Assembly: GCF_000691165.1 (NCBI RefSeq)
Contig: NZ_ASJD01000001.1
Location: 558,001 to 622,000, forward strand
Reading direction: 5' to 3'
Length of the DNA: 64,000 bases
Source of the DNA: Bacillus safensis FO-36b
GTDB lineage: Bacteria; Bacillota; Bacilli; Bacillales; Bacillaceae
The position numbers and the translations under genes are program-made. Every line of letters starts with the position of its first letter. Position 1 is the first letter of the stretch. The notes below the pieces were generated by a model. That model worked only from the letters and a program-made list of their open reading frames with translations, searched no databases and was not told the origin of the DNA. Of the stretch, positions 35,582 to 43,769 are shown piece after piece.

Positions 35582-36844
35582 TTGAAGCTCAAGCTGTCAT
35601 CGCCTCAGGTTGGAATCAAAATAAACGAATGGTATAGGCAGATTTGCGGATTTCATGTGATGAAAGCAGAGAAGCTGAAGGCGGAGATCGAGCAGGAAAT
35701 CCTGGAGATGGAGCAGGATCAAAACTTATTATTGTTTTACCAGCTGATGGATTTTCGCCACAAGGTGATGCTTGAATATTTTGAACCGGCAAAGAAAGCC
35801 TCGAATGATGAAGAGATTAAGAATTTGCTAGAAACGATTGAACATTCACAAACGAAATTAACGGATATGCTTGAATACTATGTTCATTTTTTTACAGGAA
35901 TGTTTGAATTTGAACAGAGAAACTATTTAAGTGCCATTGCTTATTACCGCTCAGCAGAAAAAAAGCTCAATCTCATATCAGATGATATAGAAAGAGCAGA
36001 ATTTTACTTTAAATTAGCAGAAATTTACTACCACATGAAACAAACCCACTTTTCGATGCACTATGCCTTGCAAGCGTTAGATACGTATTCTGCCTACAGA
36101 ACGTACACGCTGAGAATCATCCACTGTGAATTTGTCATTGGTGCAAACTATGATGATTTGAAATGCTATGAACATGCATTGCCCTACTTTAAAAATGCTC
36201 TAAAGCGAGCACGCTCAATTGGAAACCCTCGAGTCATAGGTTCGGCCCTTTTCAACTTAGGTAACTGTTATTATCAAATGAACGATCTTGCGGAAGCAAG
36301 GCGTTATCTGAAAGACTCTATTGAAGTGTTTGAAAAGGAGAATTTAACCCATCTTAATCGCTCTCTAGACCCACTATTTATGCTGACACAAATCCTGTTT
36401 AAACAAAAACAAATAGAAGAGTCATTAACTCTCTATCAACAAGGTATTATAAAGGCCTGTGAATTAGAAGATGAAATTTACATCTGCAAATTTCAATTCT
36501 TAAAAGCATTGTACGTTGATGCAGACATAACAATCATAGACGATACATTAGACCTGCTCGAGGACAAGCGCTTATACCCAGATATTGAGGAATTGGCACT
36601 TGATGCGGCTCATTATTACAATGAGCTTGGACTGTTTGAAGTATCTACCCGGTTTTACGAAAGGAAAATTCAAGCCATATCAAAAATTCAAAATGGGGGT
36701 CATTTATATGAAAACGAGTTTGATAGTTCTTTTATTGGCAGCAACTGCAGGATTATCGGTCATGAGTCAGCAACAATCGGAAGAGAGCCATATGGAGCTT
36801 GCGGGCAGACACCATACAACAGTGGTGACTATCGCATAAGTTAG
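35582..36844 (+). CDS. Rap-family response-regulator aspartate phosphatase, C-terminally extended
   Basis: 420 residues. The N-terminal helical bundle (VGIKINEWYRQI… EMEQDQNLLLFYQLMDFRHKVMLEYFEP) and the TPR repeats from about residue 100 are those of Rap proteins. These dephosphorylate Spo0F or block ComA until a Phr peptide binds. Typical Raps end around residue 375 in a GxxLYE motif; here NGGHLYE is followed by ~44 extra residues that cover the whole phr gene in another frame. The start is TTG 35582. A better-spaced GTG at 35577 opens a frame that stops after two codons. Target regulator unknown. Confidence 0.88.
   Translation: MKLKLSSPQVGIKINEWYRQICGFHVMKAEKLKAEIEQEILEMEQDQNLLLFYQLMDFRHKVMLEYFEPAKKASNDEEIKNLLETIEHSQTKLTDMLEYYVHFFTGMFEFEQRNYLSAIAYYRSAEKKLNLISDDIERAEFYFKLAEIYYHMKQTHFSMHYALQALDTYSAYRTYTLRIIHCEFVIGANYDDLKCYEHALPYFKNALKRARSIGNPRVIGSALFNLGNCYYQMNDLAEARRYLKDSIEVFEKENLTHLNRSLDPLFMLTQILFKQKQIEESLTLYQQGIIKACELEDEIYICKFQFLKALYVDADITIIDDTLDLLEDKRLYPDIEELALDAAHYYNELGLFEVSTRFYERKIQAISKIQNGGHLYENEFDSSFIGSNCRIIGHESATIGREPYGACGQTPYNSGDYRIS
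36708..36839 (+). CDS. Phr signalling-peptide precursor
   Basis: 43 residues with GGGGG eight bases upstream of the ATG. It has the Phr plan: a Sec-type signal (MKTSLIVLLLAATAGLS), a short polar spacer (QQQSEESHMELA) and a C-terminal signal region. GRHHT within AGRHHTTVV fits the xRxxT pattern of several Phr pentapeptides, but the exact peptide cannot be fixed by eye. The exported, processed peptide would be re-imported by Opp and inhibit the cognate Rap. The gene is entirely nested within the extended rap frame. Confidence 0.85.
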   Translation: MKTSLIVLLLAATAGLSVMSQQQSEESHMELAGRHHTTVVTIA

Positions 36845-36847
36845 CTC

Positions 36848-36890
36848 AAAAAGAGGGGACGAACTGCTGTTCATTCTCCTCTTTTATTTT
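36848..36890. terminator. terminator between phr and yqkD
   Basis: AAAAAGAGG / CCTCTTTT arms with an interrupted inner stem (GAAC/GTTC). It is usable on both strands, but imperfect. Confidence 0.65.
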
Positions 36891-37797
36891 CATTCAATTC
36901 AAATCTTTGAAGAAATGCTTGAATTTCTTGCTCATAAGCTTCCTTATTTTCGCTAAAAGACATTGCATGCGCACCGTGTGGCGCAATAAATAACTGTTTG
37001 TCACCCTTTTTTCGTGTATATAACTGCTGACTTTGCTCACAGGGGATATAGTCGTCATGGCGGCTATGAATAAAAAGTACAGGTTCTTTCACCTGGTCGA
37101 TCACATCAAGAGGGGAAACTTGCCGGATACGGTATCCATCCCGCCATTTTAACACTTGATCACTTAGTGGAAGAATCCATTTTCCTGAAAGGCGAAAATC
37201 TGTTTTTAATCGATAAAGAAGCTGGTCCTCAAAAGAAGCAAAAGGGCAGTCTGCTATGTAAAAATTGGCGTTTGCTTCCGGCTTTGCGGCATATAACAAG
37301 GTCGTGACTGCACCCATTGATTCTCCGTGTATCCCAATGATGGCACTTTCTCCGAGTTTTTGTCTGAGCCACTTTACGATCTTTGCTAGATCTTCTTTTT
37401 CATAATATCCATAACTTGTGGTTTTCCCGCCGCTCATTCCATGTCTTCTATGATCATAAAGCATCACATTCCATCCGAGCTTTTGGAATAATTTCATATA
37501 CTTAACGGAGTTAATCAAACTGACTGTAACACCGTGGCAAAGGACGATTGTGCGTGTTGTATGTGGATACGGCACAAAATAGCCATGGAGATCATAACCA
37601 AATGCTGAAGGAATACACACTTTCTCTTTTTTAAGCTGTTGAAATTCCTCATGATGATAATGGCCTCCATCTGATTCTCGTTTGATGAGCTCTTCATCCG
37701 TTAATTTTCGAATATACATCATTTTATTGGTGAAAAAAATGCCGATTGCAGCGAGTGGACATAATATGAAGGCAAATATAGCGATCCATTTCTTCAT
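36871..37797 (-). CDS. yqkD: alpha/beta hydrolase with N-terminal membrane anchor (YqkD)
   Basis: 308 residues. Residues ~1–25 form one hydrophobic anchor (WIAIFAFILCPLAAIGIFF). The hydrolase domain has LCHGVTVS (oxyanion), the nucleophile elbow GIHGESMGA, an acid in SRHDDYIP and histidine in APHGAHAMSF. The same length and order are seen in B. subtilis. Substrate unknown. Confidence 0.85.
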   Translation of the reverse strand: MKKWIAIFAFILCPLAAIGIFFTNKMMYIRKLTDEELIKRESDGGHYHHEEFQQLKKEKVCIPSAFGYDLHGYFVPYPHTTRTIVLCHGVTVSLINSVKYMKLFQKLGWNVMLYDHRRHGMSGGKTTSYGYYEKEDLAKIVKWLRQKLGESAIIGIHGESMGAVTTLLYAAKPEANANFYIADCPFASFEDQLLYRLKTDFRLSGKWILPLSDQVLKWRDGYRIRQVSPLDVIDQVKEPVLFIHSRHDDYIPCEQSQQLYTRKKGDKQLFIAPHGAHAMSFSENKEAYEQEIQAFLQRFELNENKRGE

Positions 37798-37920
37798 CTA
37801 GCCGATTCTTCCTTTCCGGGGTTTTTTCTATGATGATCATACCACATCTTGGGAGATTGGCGTGCCTCTTGCTCAGAAAATAAAACGGATGATACACTAA
37901 GTCAAAAGGAGAGAGGCACA

Positions 37921-38145
37921 ATGAAAAAGACCAAACAAGATCAAGCAAAATTAAAGGACGGCATAAACGATGATGTCAAACAGCAGCTTCTTCAAATGAA
38001 GAAAAACCTTGCCGTCGAGACAGAAAAAAGAGAAGAACAAAAACGACAAGACCTCCTTCGGCAGCAGAAAGAAAAAGAAAAAAACAAAAGTTTTTCAGAG
38101 CTGCTAGATGAAAGCCATTTAGACTGGAGAAAGTATAAAAGCTAA
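37921..38145 (+). CDS. yqkE: YqkE, small charged protein
   Basis: 74 residues, strongly charged coiled-coil-like stretch (VETEKREEQKRQDLLRQQKE) and a conserved C-terminus (SFSELLDESHLDWRKYK). It is of the DUF3886 type. AAAGGAGAG precedes the ATG at 37921; the frame extends upstream, but without a site. Function unknown. Confidence 0.82.
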   Translation: MKKTKQDQAKLKDGINDDVKQQLLQMKKNLAVETEKREEQKRQDLLRQQKEKEKNKSFSELLDESHLDWRKYKS

Positions 38146-38175
38146 AAAAGAGGGCGATGATGCTCTCTTTTTTTC
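38143..38175 (+). terminator. intrinsic terminator after yqkE
   Basis: AAAAAGAG…CTCTTTTTTT stem with GC/GC inner pairs and a T7 run. Confidence 0.82.
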
Positions 38176-38452
38176 TTAAGATAGATCCACAGCAGAAACA
38201 TAGAAGTGTTTAAAAAGAAAAGCACTTCTTCCCCCTTCACATCACTTCATTTCAGAATCGTGACAGTATGATATTTACAGTCAAACGAAACGAAATCCCA
38301 TAACTTGTGTTTAAGATAGAAGTAAAAAGGTGAGTATTGAATTATTTAAATTCCTTTTTATTGAAAATATGGTTATTAATACCCTTTTGGTAGAGGATCA
38401 TTCTTCTTATAATGAAGGTGTATTACAAAATTTGGGAATGGGGATGATTCAC

Positions 38453-38737
38453 ATGAAATTGAGAAAAACAATGGCTGGAGTCGCTTTATCTTTAGGATTG
38501 CTTTTACCTGTTTCTGGACAAGCTCTTGCTACAAATGATTTAACGAATGCGGATTTAAGTACAAAGGCTACTTCAATTGTTGATTGTTCTGAAACTCCTT
38601 TTAAAGGTGGAGACAATCGATTATGTATGTATTCAAGTAATGGCGTATTTGCGAATAATTTCCAACGTTTTGGTACTACATTTCACCTTAAAGGCAAAGC
38701 CGGAAATTATGCATATTATGAAAGTGCAAGTAGATAA
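38453..38737 (+). CDS. small secreted protein of unknown family
   Basis: 94 residues. A signal peptide (MKLRKTMAGVALSLGLLLPVSGQALA) is predicted to be cleaved after residue 26. The mature ~68 residues carry two cysteines (Cys45, Cys58), enough for one disulfide, and an aromatic, basic C-terminus (FGTTFHLKGKAGNYAYYESASR). A weak sigma-A promoter (TATAAT at 38408–38413) lies upstream. The spacer 38176–38452 holds an imperfect inverted repeat (38206–38232) and otherwise nothing recognised. The region is AT-rich and interrupts yqkE–yqkF, suggesting later acquisition. An antimicrobial or matrix role is possible, but unproven. Confidence 0.65.
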   Translation: MKLRKTMAGVALSLGLLLPVSGQALATNDLTNADLSTKATSIVDCSETPFKGGDNRLCMYSSNGVFANNFQRFGTTFHLKGKAGNYAYYESASR

Positions 38738-38743
38738 GACAAC

Positions 38744-38769
38744 GGGGCTTTTAGCCCCTTCTTATTTTT
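38744..38769 (+). terminator. intrinsic terminator after the secreted-protein gene
   Basis: GGGGCT / AGCCCC stem and a T-rich tail. Confidence 0.8.
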
Positions 38770-38822
38770 AATAGAGAAAAACACTATGAAAAAGCGTTCA
38801 TTCATTATACATACAATAATAT

Positions 38823-38853
38823 AAAAAGAGATCACACCATGTGATCTCTTTTA
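38823..38853. terminator. bidirectional terminator near yqkF
   Basis: AAAAGAGATCACA / TGTGATCTCTTTT, 13-bp stem with CCA loop. Confidence 0.88.
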
Positions 38854-38855
38854 TA

Positions 38856-39788
38856 TTATTTAAACCGATGCGTTTCATACACAGATGGTTTTGTATAGTA
38901 AGTTAATGCTTTGACTTCTTGGTCACTTAATGAACGTGCATTTGCTGCTGCTATATTTTCTTTTAACTGATCCACTGAGCTTGCACCAAATACAACGGAA
39001 CTGACCGCAGAATGTTTCAGTATATACTGAATGGACAGTTCAGTGAGTGATAGGTCATAAGCGACTTTCTTTAAAGAAGGAATGATCTGCTGAAGCTCTT
39101 CAAATGAATATTGAAGATAGCCGTTTTTTTGAATCGCTGCACTTGCTTGAGAAAGTGGCTTTTCAGTTAATAATCCTTTCGCTAAAGGACCTCTTGCGAC
39201 GACGCTAATGCTTTGTTCTTCAAGTAGAGAGAACCATTCTTCTGGGCGGCGGTCGAGTAAACTATATTGCATCATCACGCTTACGATATTGGACTTTTTG
39301 GCATATTCTTTAATGACATTTGGACGGATAGATGAAATGCCATAATAGCGAATTACGCCTTCCTCTACCAATTCTTCAAAAGCCTCAATCGTTTCATCAA
39401 TGGGGTCATCAATCGTGCCTCCGTGCAATTGATATAAATCAATATAATCTGTTTGAAGCCGCTTGAGGCTTTGTTTTACTGCTTCCTTTATGTACGCTTT
39501 TGAAGGGTCCCAGTCCCAGCCTGGTTTGCCTTTTTCAAAGCGGTTGCCGCCTTTTGTCGCCAAAATCAAATCCTGACGTCTGTTTTTAATGGCTTCCCCG
39601 ACAATTTCCTCATTTGTCCCAAAATCATATAAATCGGCTGTATCCAGATAGTTAATTCCGAGATCAATGGCCTCATCTAATAAAGAGAGCGCTTTTTCTT
39701 TTTCCGTCCCAAGAGACATGCATCCTAGTGCCGCCTCGCTCACTAAGAGATCTGAGGTGCCAATTCGTCTTTTTTTCAATTCCATCAC
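38856..39788 (-). CDS. yqkF: aldo/keto reductase (YqkF)
   Basis: 310-residue NADPH-dependent AKR. It shows LGCMSLGTE at the N-terminus, the catalytic Asp–Tyr–Lys–His set (LDTADLYDFG…, LATKGG, YQLHGGTIDD), and the cofactor region VVFGASSVDQLKEN. The length and neighbours match B. subtilis YqkF. Substrate unknown. Confidence 0.88.
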   Translation of the reverse strand: MMELKKRRIGTSDLLVSEAALGCMSLGTEKEKALSLLDEAIDLGINYLDTADLYDFGTNEEIVGEAIKNRRQDLILATKGGNRFEKGKPGWDWDPSKAYIKEAVKQSLKRLQTDYIDLYQLHGGTIDDPIDETIEAFEELVEEGVIRYYGISSIRPNVIKEYAKKSNIVSVMMQYSLLDRRPEEWFSLLEEQSISVVARGPLAKGLLTEKPLSQASAAIQKNGYLQYSFEELQQIIPSLKKVAYDLSLTELSIQYILKHSAVSSVVFGASSVDQLKENIAAANARSLSDQEVKALTYYTKPSVYETHRFK

Positions 39789-39947
39789 ACTCCTATCCCT
39801 TCACATTAAGTGAAAAAAATCAGGAATTCAAGCTAGGTGATTTCAAATGGCGCATTGAAGCAAGCGTTTCGCTTTTCGCTTCTCTTAAATCATCTATGTT
39901 AAAATAAATGAAGTAATAAGTGAAAGTAGAACGAGGAGCTGACAAAA

Positions 39948-40505
39948 TTGAAGGACTTTGAAGAAAAAACATTATCGTCGAAAGAATTATACAACGGAAA
40001 AATCATTGATTTGGTTCTTGAAGTTGTAGAATTGCCTAACGGAAAACAAGGCAAACGCGAAGTCATTAAACATCCTGGTGCAGTAGCCGTCATTGCACGT
40101 ACAGACGAAAATAAAATCATCTTGGTCAAACAATACCGTAAAGCACTAGAGAGAGCCATCGTTGAAATTCCGGCCGGAAAACTAGAAAAAGGGGAAGAGC
40201 CGGAACATACAGCATTAAGAGAATTAGAAGAAGAGACAGGATATACAACCCAGCAGCTTCAAAAGCTGACGGCCTTTTATACATCACCTGGTTTTGCAGA
40301 TGAAATTGTTCACATCTATCTAGCAGATCAGCTAGTTCCGCTTGAAGAAAAAAGAGAGCTGGATGAAGATGAATTTGTCGAAGTAATGGAAGTTTCATTA
40401 GAAGAAGCTCTGCACCTCATTGAAAAGCAGCATATTTATGATGCAAAAACAGCCTATGCCATTCAGTACTTACAACTGCAAGAGGTACTTGAGTCAACAA
40501 AATGA
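39948..40505 (+). CDS. nudF: ADP-ribose pyrophosphatase (Nudix)
   Basis: 185 residues, equal to B. subtilis NudF/YqkG. It hydrolyses ADP-ribose to AMP and ribose-5-phosphate. The Nudix box GX5EX7REUXEEXGU is seen as GKLEKGEEPEHTALRELEEETGY, with a TSPGFADE segment after it. The start is TTG at 39948 behind ACGAGGAG. Its stop overlaps the start of endoQ by four bases. Confidence 0.94.
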   Translation: MKDFEEKTLSSKELYNGKIIDLVLEVVELPNGKQGKREVIKHPGAVAVIARTDENKIILVKQYRKALERAIVEIPAGKLEKGEEPEHTALRELEEETGYTTQQLQKLTAFYTSPGFADEIVHIYLADQLVPLEEKRELDEDEFVEVMEVSLEEALHLIEKQHIYDAKTAYAIQYLQLQEVLESTK

Positions 40506-41683
40506 AGGAATTTTTTGCAGACATCCATATCCATATTGGCAGAACAAGAACAGGCAGAGCTGTCAAAATTACAGGTGCAAGGTCACTGACAATTGATCAA
40601 ATTCTTATTGAAGCAGCAGAAAGTAAAGGGATGGGGATGATTGGTGTGATTGATGCACAATCTCCAGAAGTCCTAGAAGAATTAATAGAAGGTGTAGAGG
40701 AAGGCAGGTACACGGAACTAAATGACGGCGGTTTATCATTTGGAGAGACAGTGCTCCTTTTAGGCAGTGAATTAGAAATCAATGATGACCATTCAAAGGG
40801 TCCGATTCATGTGCTGGCATTTATGCCCACACTACACAAAATGTCTGAGTTTTCCGCATGGCTTTCGCTTCATATGAAAAATGTGCATTTGAGTTCACAG
40901 CGCCTCTATGTTGATGGGAAAACACTTCAGCGCAAGGTTAAGGAGCTGGGAGGATTGTTTATTCCTGCTCATATATTCACGCCTCATAAAAGTCTATACG
41001 GCAAAGGGGTCAACACTTCTTTGACGGAAGTATTTGATCCTGACCTTATTGATGCTGTTGAGCTTGGTCTTAGCTGTGATACGTCAATGGCGTCCCAGCT
41101 GAGTGAGCTGAACCGGTATCCTTTTTTAACGAATTCAGATGCTCATTCTTTAGGAAAAATCGCGCGGGAATATACAAAAATCAAAATGGATCATGCCTCT
41201 TTTGCCGAATTCAAGCTAGCTCTTGAAGAAAAAGATGGCAGAGCCGTCACAGGAAATTATGGACTTGCTCCGCGGCTTGGGAAGTATTATCATACGACCT
41301 GCGAGAAATGCGGGGTTAGACCTCACGCACCAGATCAAGAAGAGTGCCATGTATGCGGACATACACGGATGACAAAAGGAGTAAGTGAACGTTTAAAAGA
41401 GCTTGCTGACCAAGAAAGTGAAAAAGGAACGAGACCTCCTTATGTTCATCAGCTCCCGCTTCAGTTTATTCCGGGTGTTGGACCTAAAACGCTGGAGAAG
41501 CTTAAAGCCGTGTTTCACACAGAGATGAATATTCTACATCAAGCAACAGAACAAGAACTAAAAGCCGTTCTGCCAGAAAAGACAGCGGGCTACATCATCA
41601 AAGCAAGGAAGGGCGAAGTCGGACTGATCGCTGGTGGAGGCGGAGTGTACGGTAAGGTGGATATCAATCATGAGTCACATTAA
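40502..41683 (+). CDS. endonuclease Q-family DNA repair nuclease (PHP domain)
   Basis: 393 residues. The N-terminal PHP metal site is FFADIHIHIGRT, with further ligands near LLGSELEIND, IPAHIFTPH and TNSDAHS. A zinc-finger-like CEKCGVRPH…CHVCGH is near residues 263–290. A helix-hairpin-helix follows (FIPGVGPKTLEKLKAVF). EndoQ cleaves 5' of deaminated bases (uracil, hypoxanthine) and abasic sites; a functional bacterial EndoQ has been described from B. pumilus. The 4-base overlap with nudF couples the two. There is no counterpart at this position in B. subtilis. Confidence 0.88.
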   Translation: MKEFFADIHIHIGRTRTGRAVKITGARSLTIDQILIEAAESKGMGMIGVIDAQSPEVLEELIEGVEEGRYTELNDGGLSFGETVLLLGSELEINDDHSKGPIHVLAFMPTLHKMSEFSAWLSLHMKNVHLSSQRLYVDGKTLQRKVKELGGLFIPAHIFTPHKSLYGKGVNTSLTEVFDPDLIDAVELGLSCDTSMASQLSELNRYPFLTNSDAHSLGKIAREYTKIKMDHASFAEFKLALEEKDGRAVTGNYGLAPRLGKYYHTTCEKCGVRPHAPDQEECHVCGHTRMTKGVSERLKELADQESEKGTRPPYVHQLPLQFIPGVGPKTLEKLKAVFHTEMNILHQATEQELKAVLPEKTAGYIIKARKGEVGLIAGGGGVYGKVDINHESH

Positions 41684-42122
41684 ATGGACATGTCAAACGT
41701 TTGAACAATTGTCAAAAGAGGATCTTTACTTGATTCTTATGGAAAGAGTCAACGTGTTTGTTGTAGAACAAACATGCCCTTACCCTGAAATTGATCACCG
41801 GGACCAAGATGCGCTTCATCTCATCGCAAAAGAGAACGGCACGATTGTGGCTTATTGCCGAATTTTCCAAAACGGGATCATGTACAAGGAGGCGTCCATC
41901 GGCCGCGTGCTTGTGACGCAAGCCGGGCGGAAAAAAGGCTATGGAAAGCTGCTGCTCATCAAGGCTTTGGAAAAGCTTAGTGAACTAGGTGAAACAAGTG
42001 TCAAAATACAGGCGCAAGCCTACCTGAAGTCATTTTACGAATCATTTGGTTTCAAGGCTGTCTCAGATGTTTATGATGAAGATGGGATTCCGCATCTTGA
42101 TATGGTGAAAACAGAAAGATAG
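41670..42122 (+). CDS. GNAT acetyltransferase, ElaA-like
   Basis: 150 residues. The ElaA-type N-terminus is ERVNVFVVEQTCPYPEIDHRDQDALHL. The acetyl-CoA motif is IGRVLVTQAGRKKGYGKLLLIKAL, followed by FYESFGFKAVSDVYDEDGIPHLDMVK. ATG 41670 lies inside the end of endoQ (14-base overlap), with AAGGTGG upstream. It is the last gene of the nudF–endoQ–GNAT operon. Substrate unknown. Confidence 0.86.
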   Translation: MSHIKWTCQTFEQLSKEDLYLILMERVNVFVVEQTCPYPEIDHRDQDALHLIAKENGTIVAYCRIFQNGIMYKEASIGRVLVTQAGRKKGYGKLLLIKALEKLSELGETSVKIQAQAYLKSFYESFGFKAVSDVYDEDGIPHLDMVKTER

Positions 42123-42145
42123 ACGTTTTTACGTCTATCTTTTTT
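42118..42145 (+). terminator. intrinsic terminator after the ElaA-like gene
   Basis: AGATAGACG / CGTCTATCT stem with TTTTTA loop and T6. Confidence 0.85.
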
Positions 42146-42190
42146 ATGTAACATCGTGTATCATAACGTCAACGAAAGGGGTTTTACCAA

Positions 42191-42412
42191 ATGGGAAAAA
42201 GCAAAGCAAAGAAAAAACGAGAGCATATCCAAAGGCAGCAGAGCCGAAATCCAGAACTGTCGAGAGGAAACATGCCGCATTTTAGCACACACGAAAGGAA
42301 GACAAAAACAAAACAGGAAGCCTTGCAGCATATGATGAAGAAACATAAAGGACGAAATGCTTATGATCACTATCAAGAGGATCATAAGCATTTTTATTTT
42401 GCTTTTTTGTGA
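42191..42412 (+). CDS. yqkK: YqkK-like small basic protein
   Basis: 73 residues, very basic (MGKSKAKKKREHIQRQQSR) with SRGNMPHFSTHERKTKTK, in the place of B. subtilis yqkK. CGAAAGGGG precedes the ATG. The last ~19 codons are built from a terminator hairpin and its T run, which encode the odd tail DHKHFYFAFL. Function unknown; RNA or DNA binding is conceivable from charge alone. Confidence 0.75.
   Translation: MGKSKAKKKREHIQRQQSRNPELSRGNMPHFSTHERKTKTKQEALQHMMKKHKGRNAYDHYQEDHKHFYFAFL
42356..42406 (+). terminator. terminator embedded in the 3' coding end of yqkK
   Basis: AATGCTTATGATC / GATCATAAGCATT, 13-bp perfect stem with 10-base loop, then TTTATTTTGCTTTTTT. The stop codon TGA (42410–42412) lies after the T tract. 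Confidence 0.82.
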
Positions 42413-42522
42413 CAACTAGATCAAATAAATGGAAAAATTTAAAAAATAGGACAAACGGTCGTTTCTTTTTGTCTAAATATGTAGTTAAATGACAAAAAGA
42501 AACGAAAGGGAGAGTGAGTATC

Positions 42523-43653
42523 GTGAACGTCAAGTCTTTTGGAGCAGGGCTTTGTATGGCAAGTTTGCTTGTGGCATCCGTCATGTTTGGCGCGTCAGAT
42601 ATTTCTGCAAAGGAGCAAACAAAAAAAGAGTACATGATCGGCTTTTCTTCTTCCGTTCAAGACAAAACACAAAAACAACTTGTAGAAGAAGCTGGCGGGC
42701 ATGTGAAAGAATCAATAGAGCAAATAGATATGATGAAAGTGTCGCTGAATGAGACTTCGAAAAAGAAACTGAATGAAGCAAAAGAAGTGACCTTTATCGA
42801 GGAAGACCAAAAAGCAAAAACAAGCGGTCAAACGATTCCATACGGCATCAAAAGCATCAAAGCACAAAAGGTACATAAACATGGATACGCTGGACAGAAT
42901 GTCAAAGTAGCCGTTCTTGACAGCGGCATCGACGGCAAACATGAGGATTTACATGTCACCGGCGGGGTGAGCTTTGTACCGGCAGAGTCTGATCCGTTTG
43001 TTGATCCGCATAAACATGGAACGCATGTGGCAGGCACAATTGCAGCATTAGATAATAAGGTAGGTGTCGTGGGTGTTGCACCAAAAGCTTCTATCTATGC
43101 TGTCAAGGTGGCAGATGAAAATGGTGACGGCTACTATAGCTGGATCATAAAAGGGATTGAATGGGCCATTGAGAATGACATGGATGTCATCAATATTAGT
43201 ATGGGGGGAGCAAGTGAATCTGAGGCGCTGAAAGAAGCGGTAGATCGAGCGTATGATAAAGGGATTCTCATTGTGGCTTCTGCAGGGAATGAAGGAAGCT
43301 ATGGCTCTCTCAATACGATTGACTATCCGGCTAAATACAGTTCCGTGATGGCGGTTGCCTCTGTAGACCAAAAAAAGCAAAGAGCTTTTGATTCATCTGT
43401 TGGCGAAGAACTGGAAGTCTCAGCACCAGGCGTTTCAACGCTGAGCACCATCCCTCATAACGAATATGGCTACATGAGCGGAACGTCAATGGCATCACCG
43501 CATGTAGCGGGCGCAGCGGCTGTCATTCTATCAAAACATCCGAATCTGACAAACGATGAAGTACGCGAGAGACTGTCAAAAACGGCGACAAAGCTTGGAG
43601 AACCTTTTTATTACGGTGCCGGGCTTGTGAACGTACAAAAAGCCGCACGATAA
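42523..43653 (+). CDS. secreted subtilisin-family serine protease (S8A)
   Basis: 376-residue pre-pro-protease. It has a signal peptide (~1–29), an inhibitor-I9 propeptide ([10 protein letters not shown]… to ~105) and a mature domain. The catalytic triad is Asp133 ([10 protein letters not shown]), His165 (HGTHVAGT) and Ser322 ([11 protein letters not shown]), counted from GTG 42523; the oxyanion Asn is in SAGNEG. It resembles AprE in size. GTG 42523 is preferred by spacing to AAAGGGAG; GTG 42514 is the alternative. It is absent at this position in B. subtilis. Extracellular protein degradation is the expected role. Confidence 0.92.
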   Translation: MNVKSFGAGLCMASLLVASVMFGASDISAKEQTKKEYMIGFSSSVQDKTQKQLVEEAGGHVKESIEQIDMMKVSLNETSKKKLNEAKEVTFIEEDQKAKTSGQTIPYGIKSIKAQKVHKHGYAGQNVKVAVLDSGIDGKHEDLHVTGGVSFVPAESDPFVDPHKHGTHVAGTIAALDNKVGVVGVAPKASIYAVKVADENGDGYYSWIIKGIEWAIENDMDVINISMGGASESEALKEAVDRAYDKGILIVASAGNEGSYGSLNTIDYPAKYSSVMAVASVDQKKQRAFDSSVGEELEVSAPGVSTLSTIPHNEYGYMSGTSMASPHVAGAAAVILSKHPNLTNDEVRERLSKTATKLGEPFYYGAGLVNVQKAAR

Positions 43654-43656
43654 ATG

Positions 43657-43696
43657 AAAAAGAGAAAGCAGTGAGCAGGCTGCTTTCTCTTTTTTC
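43657..43696 (+). terminator. intrinsic terminator after the subtilisin gene
   Basis: AAAAAGAGAAAGCA / TGCTTTCTCTTTTT, 14-bp stem. Confidence 0.88.
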
Positions 43697-43710
43697 TTTC
43701 GATAAAACTG

Positions 43711-43738
43711 TCATGTTTCGTAATCTCTCTCATAGAAT
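43711..43738 (+). promoter_or_regulatory. candidate sigma-E promoter of spoIIM
   Basis: -10 CATAGAAT (43731–43738) matches the mother-cell sigma-E consensus well. The -35 TCATGTTT (43711–43718) is weak. spoIIM is sigma-E dependent in B. subtilis. Confidence 0.5.
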
Positions 43739-43769
43739 CTAGTAACCTTACTATTTGGGAGGAAGACAC

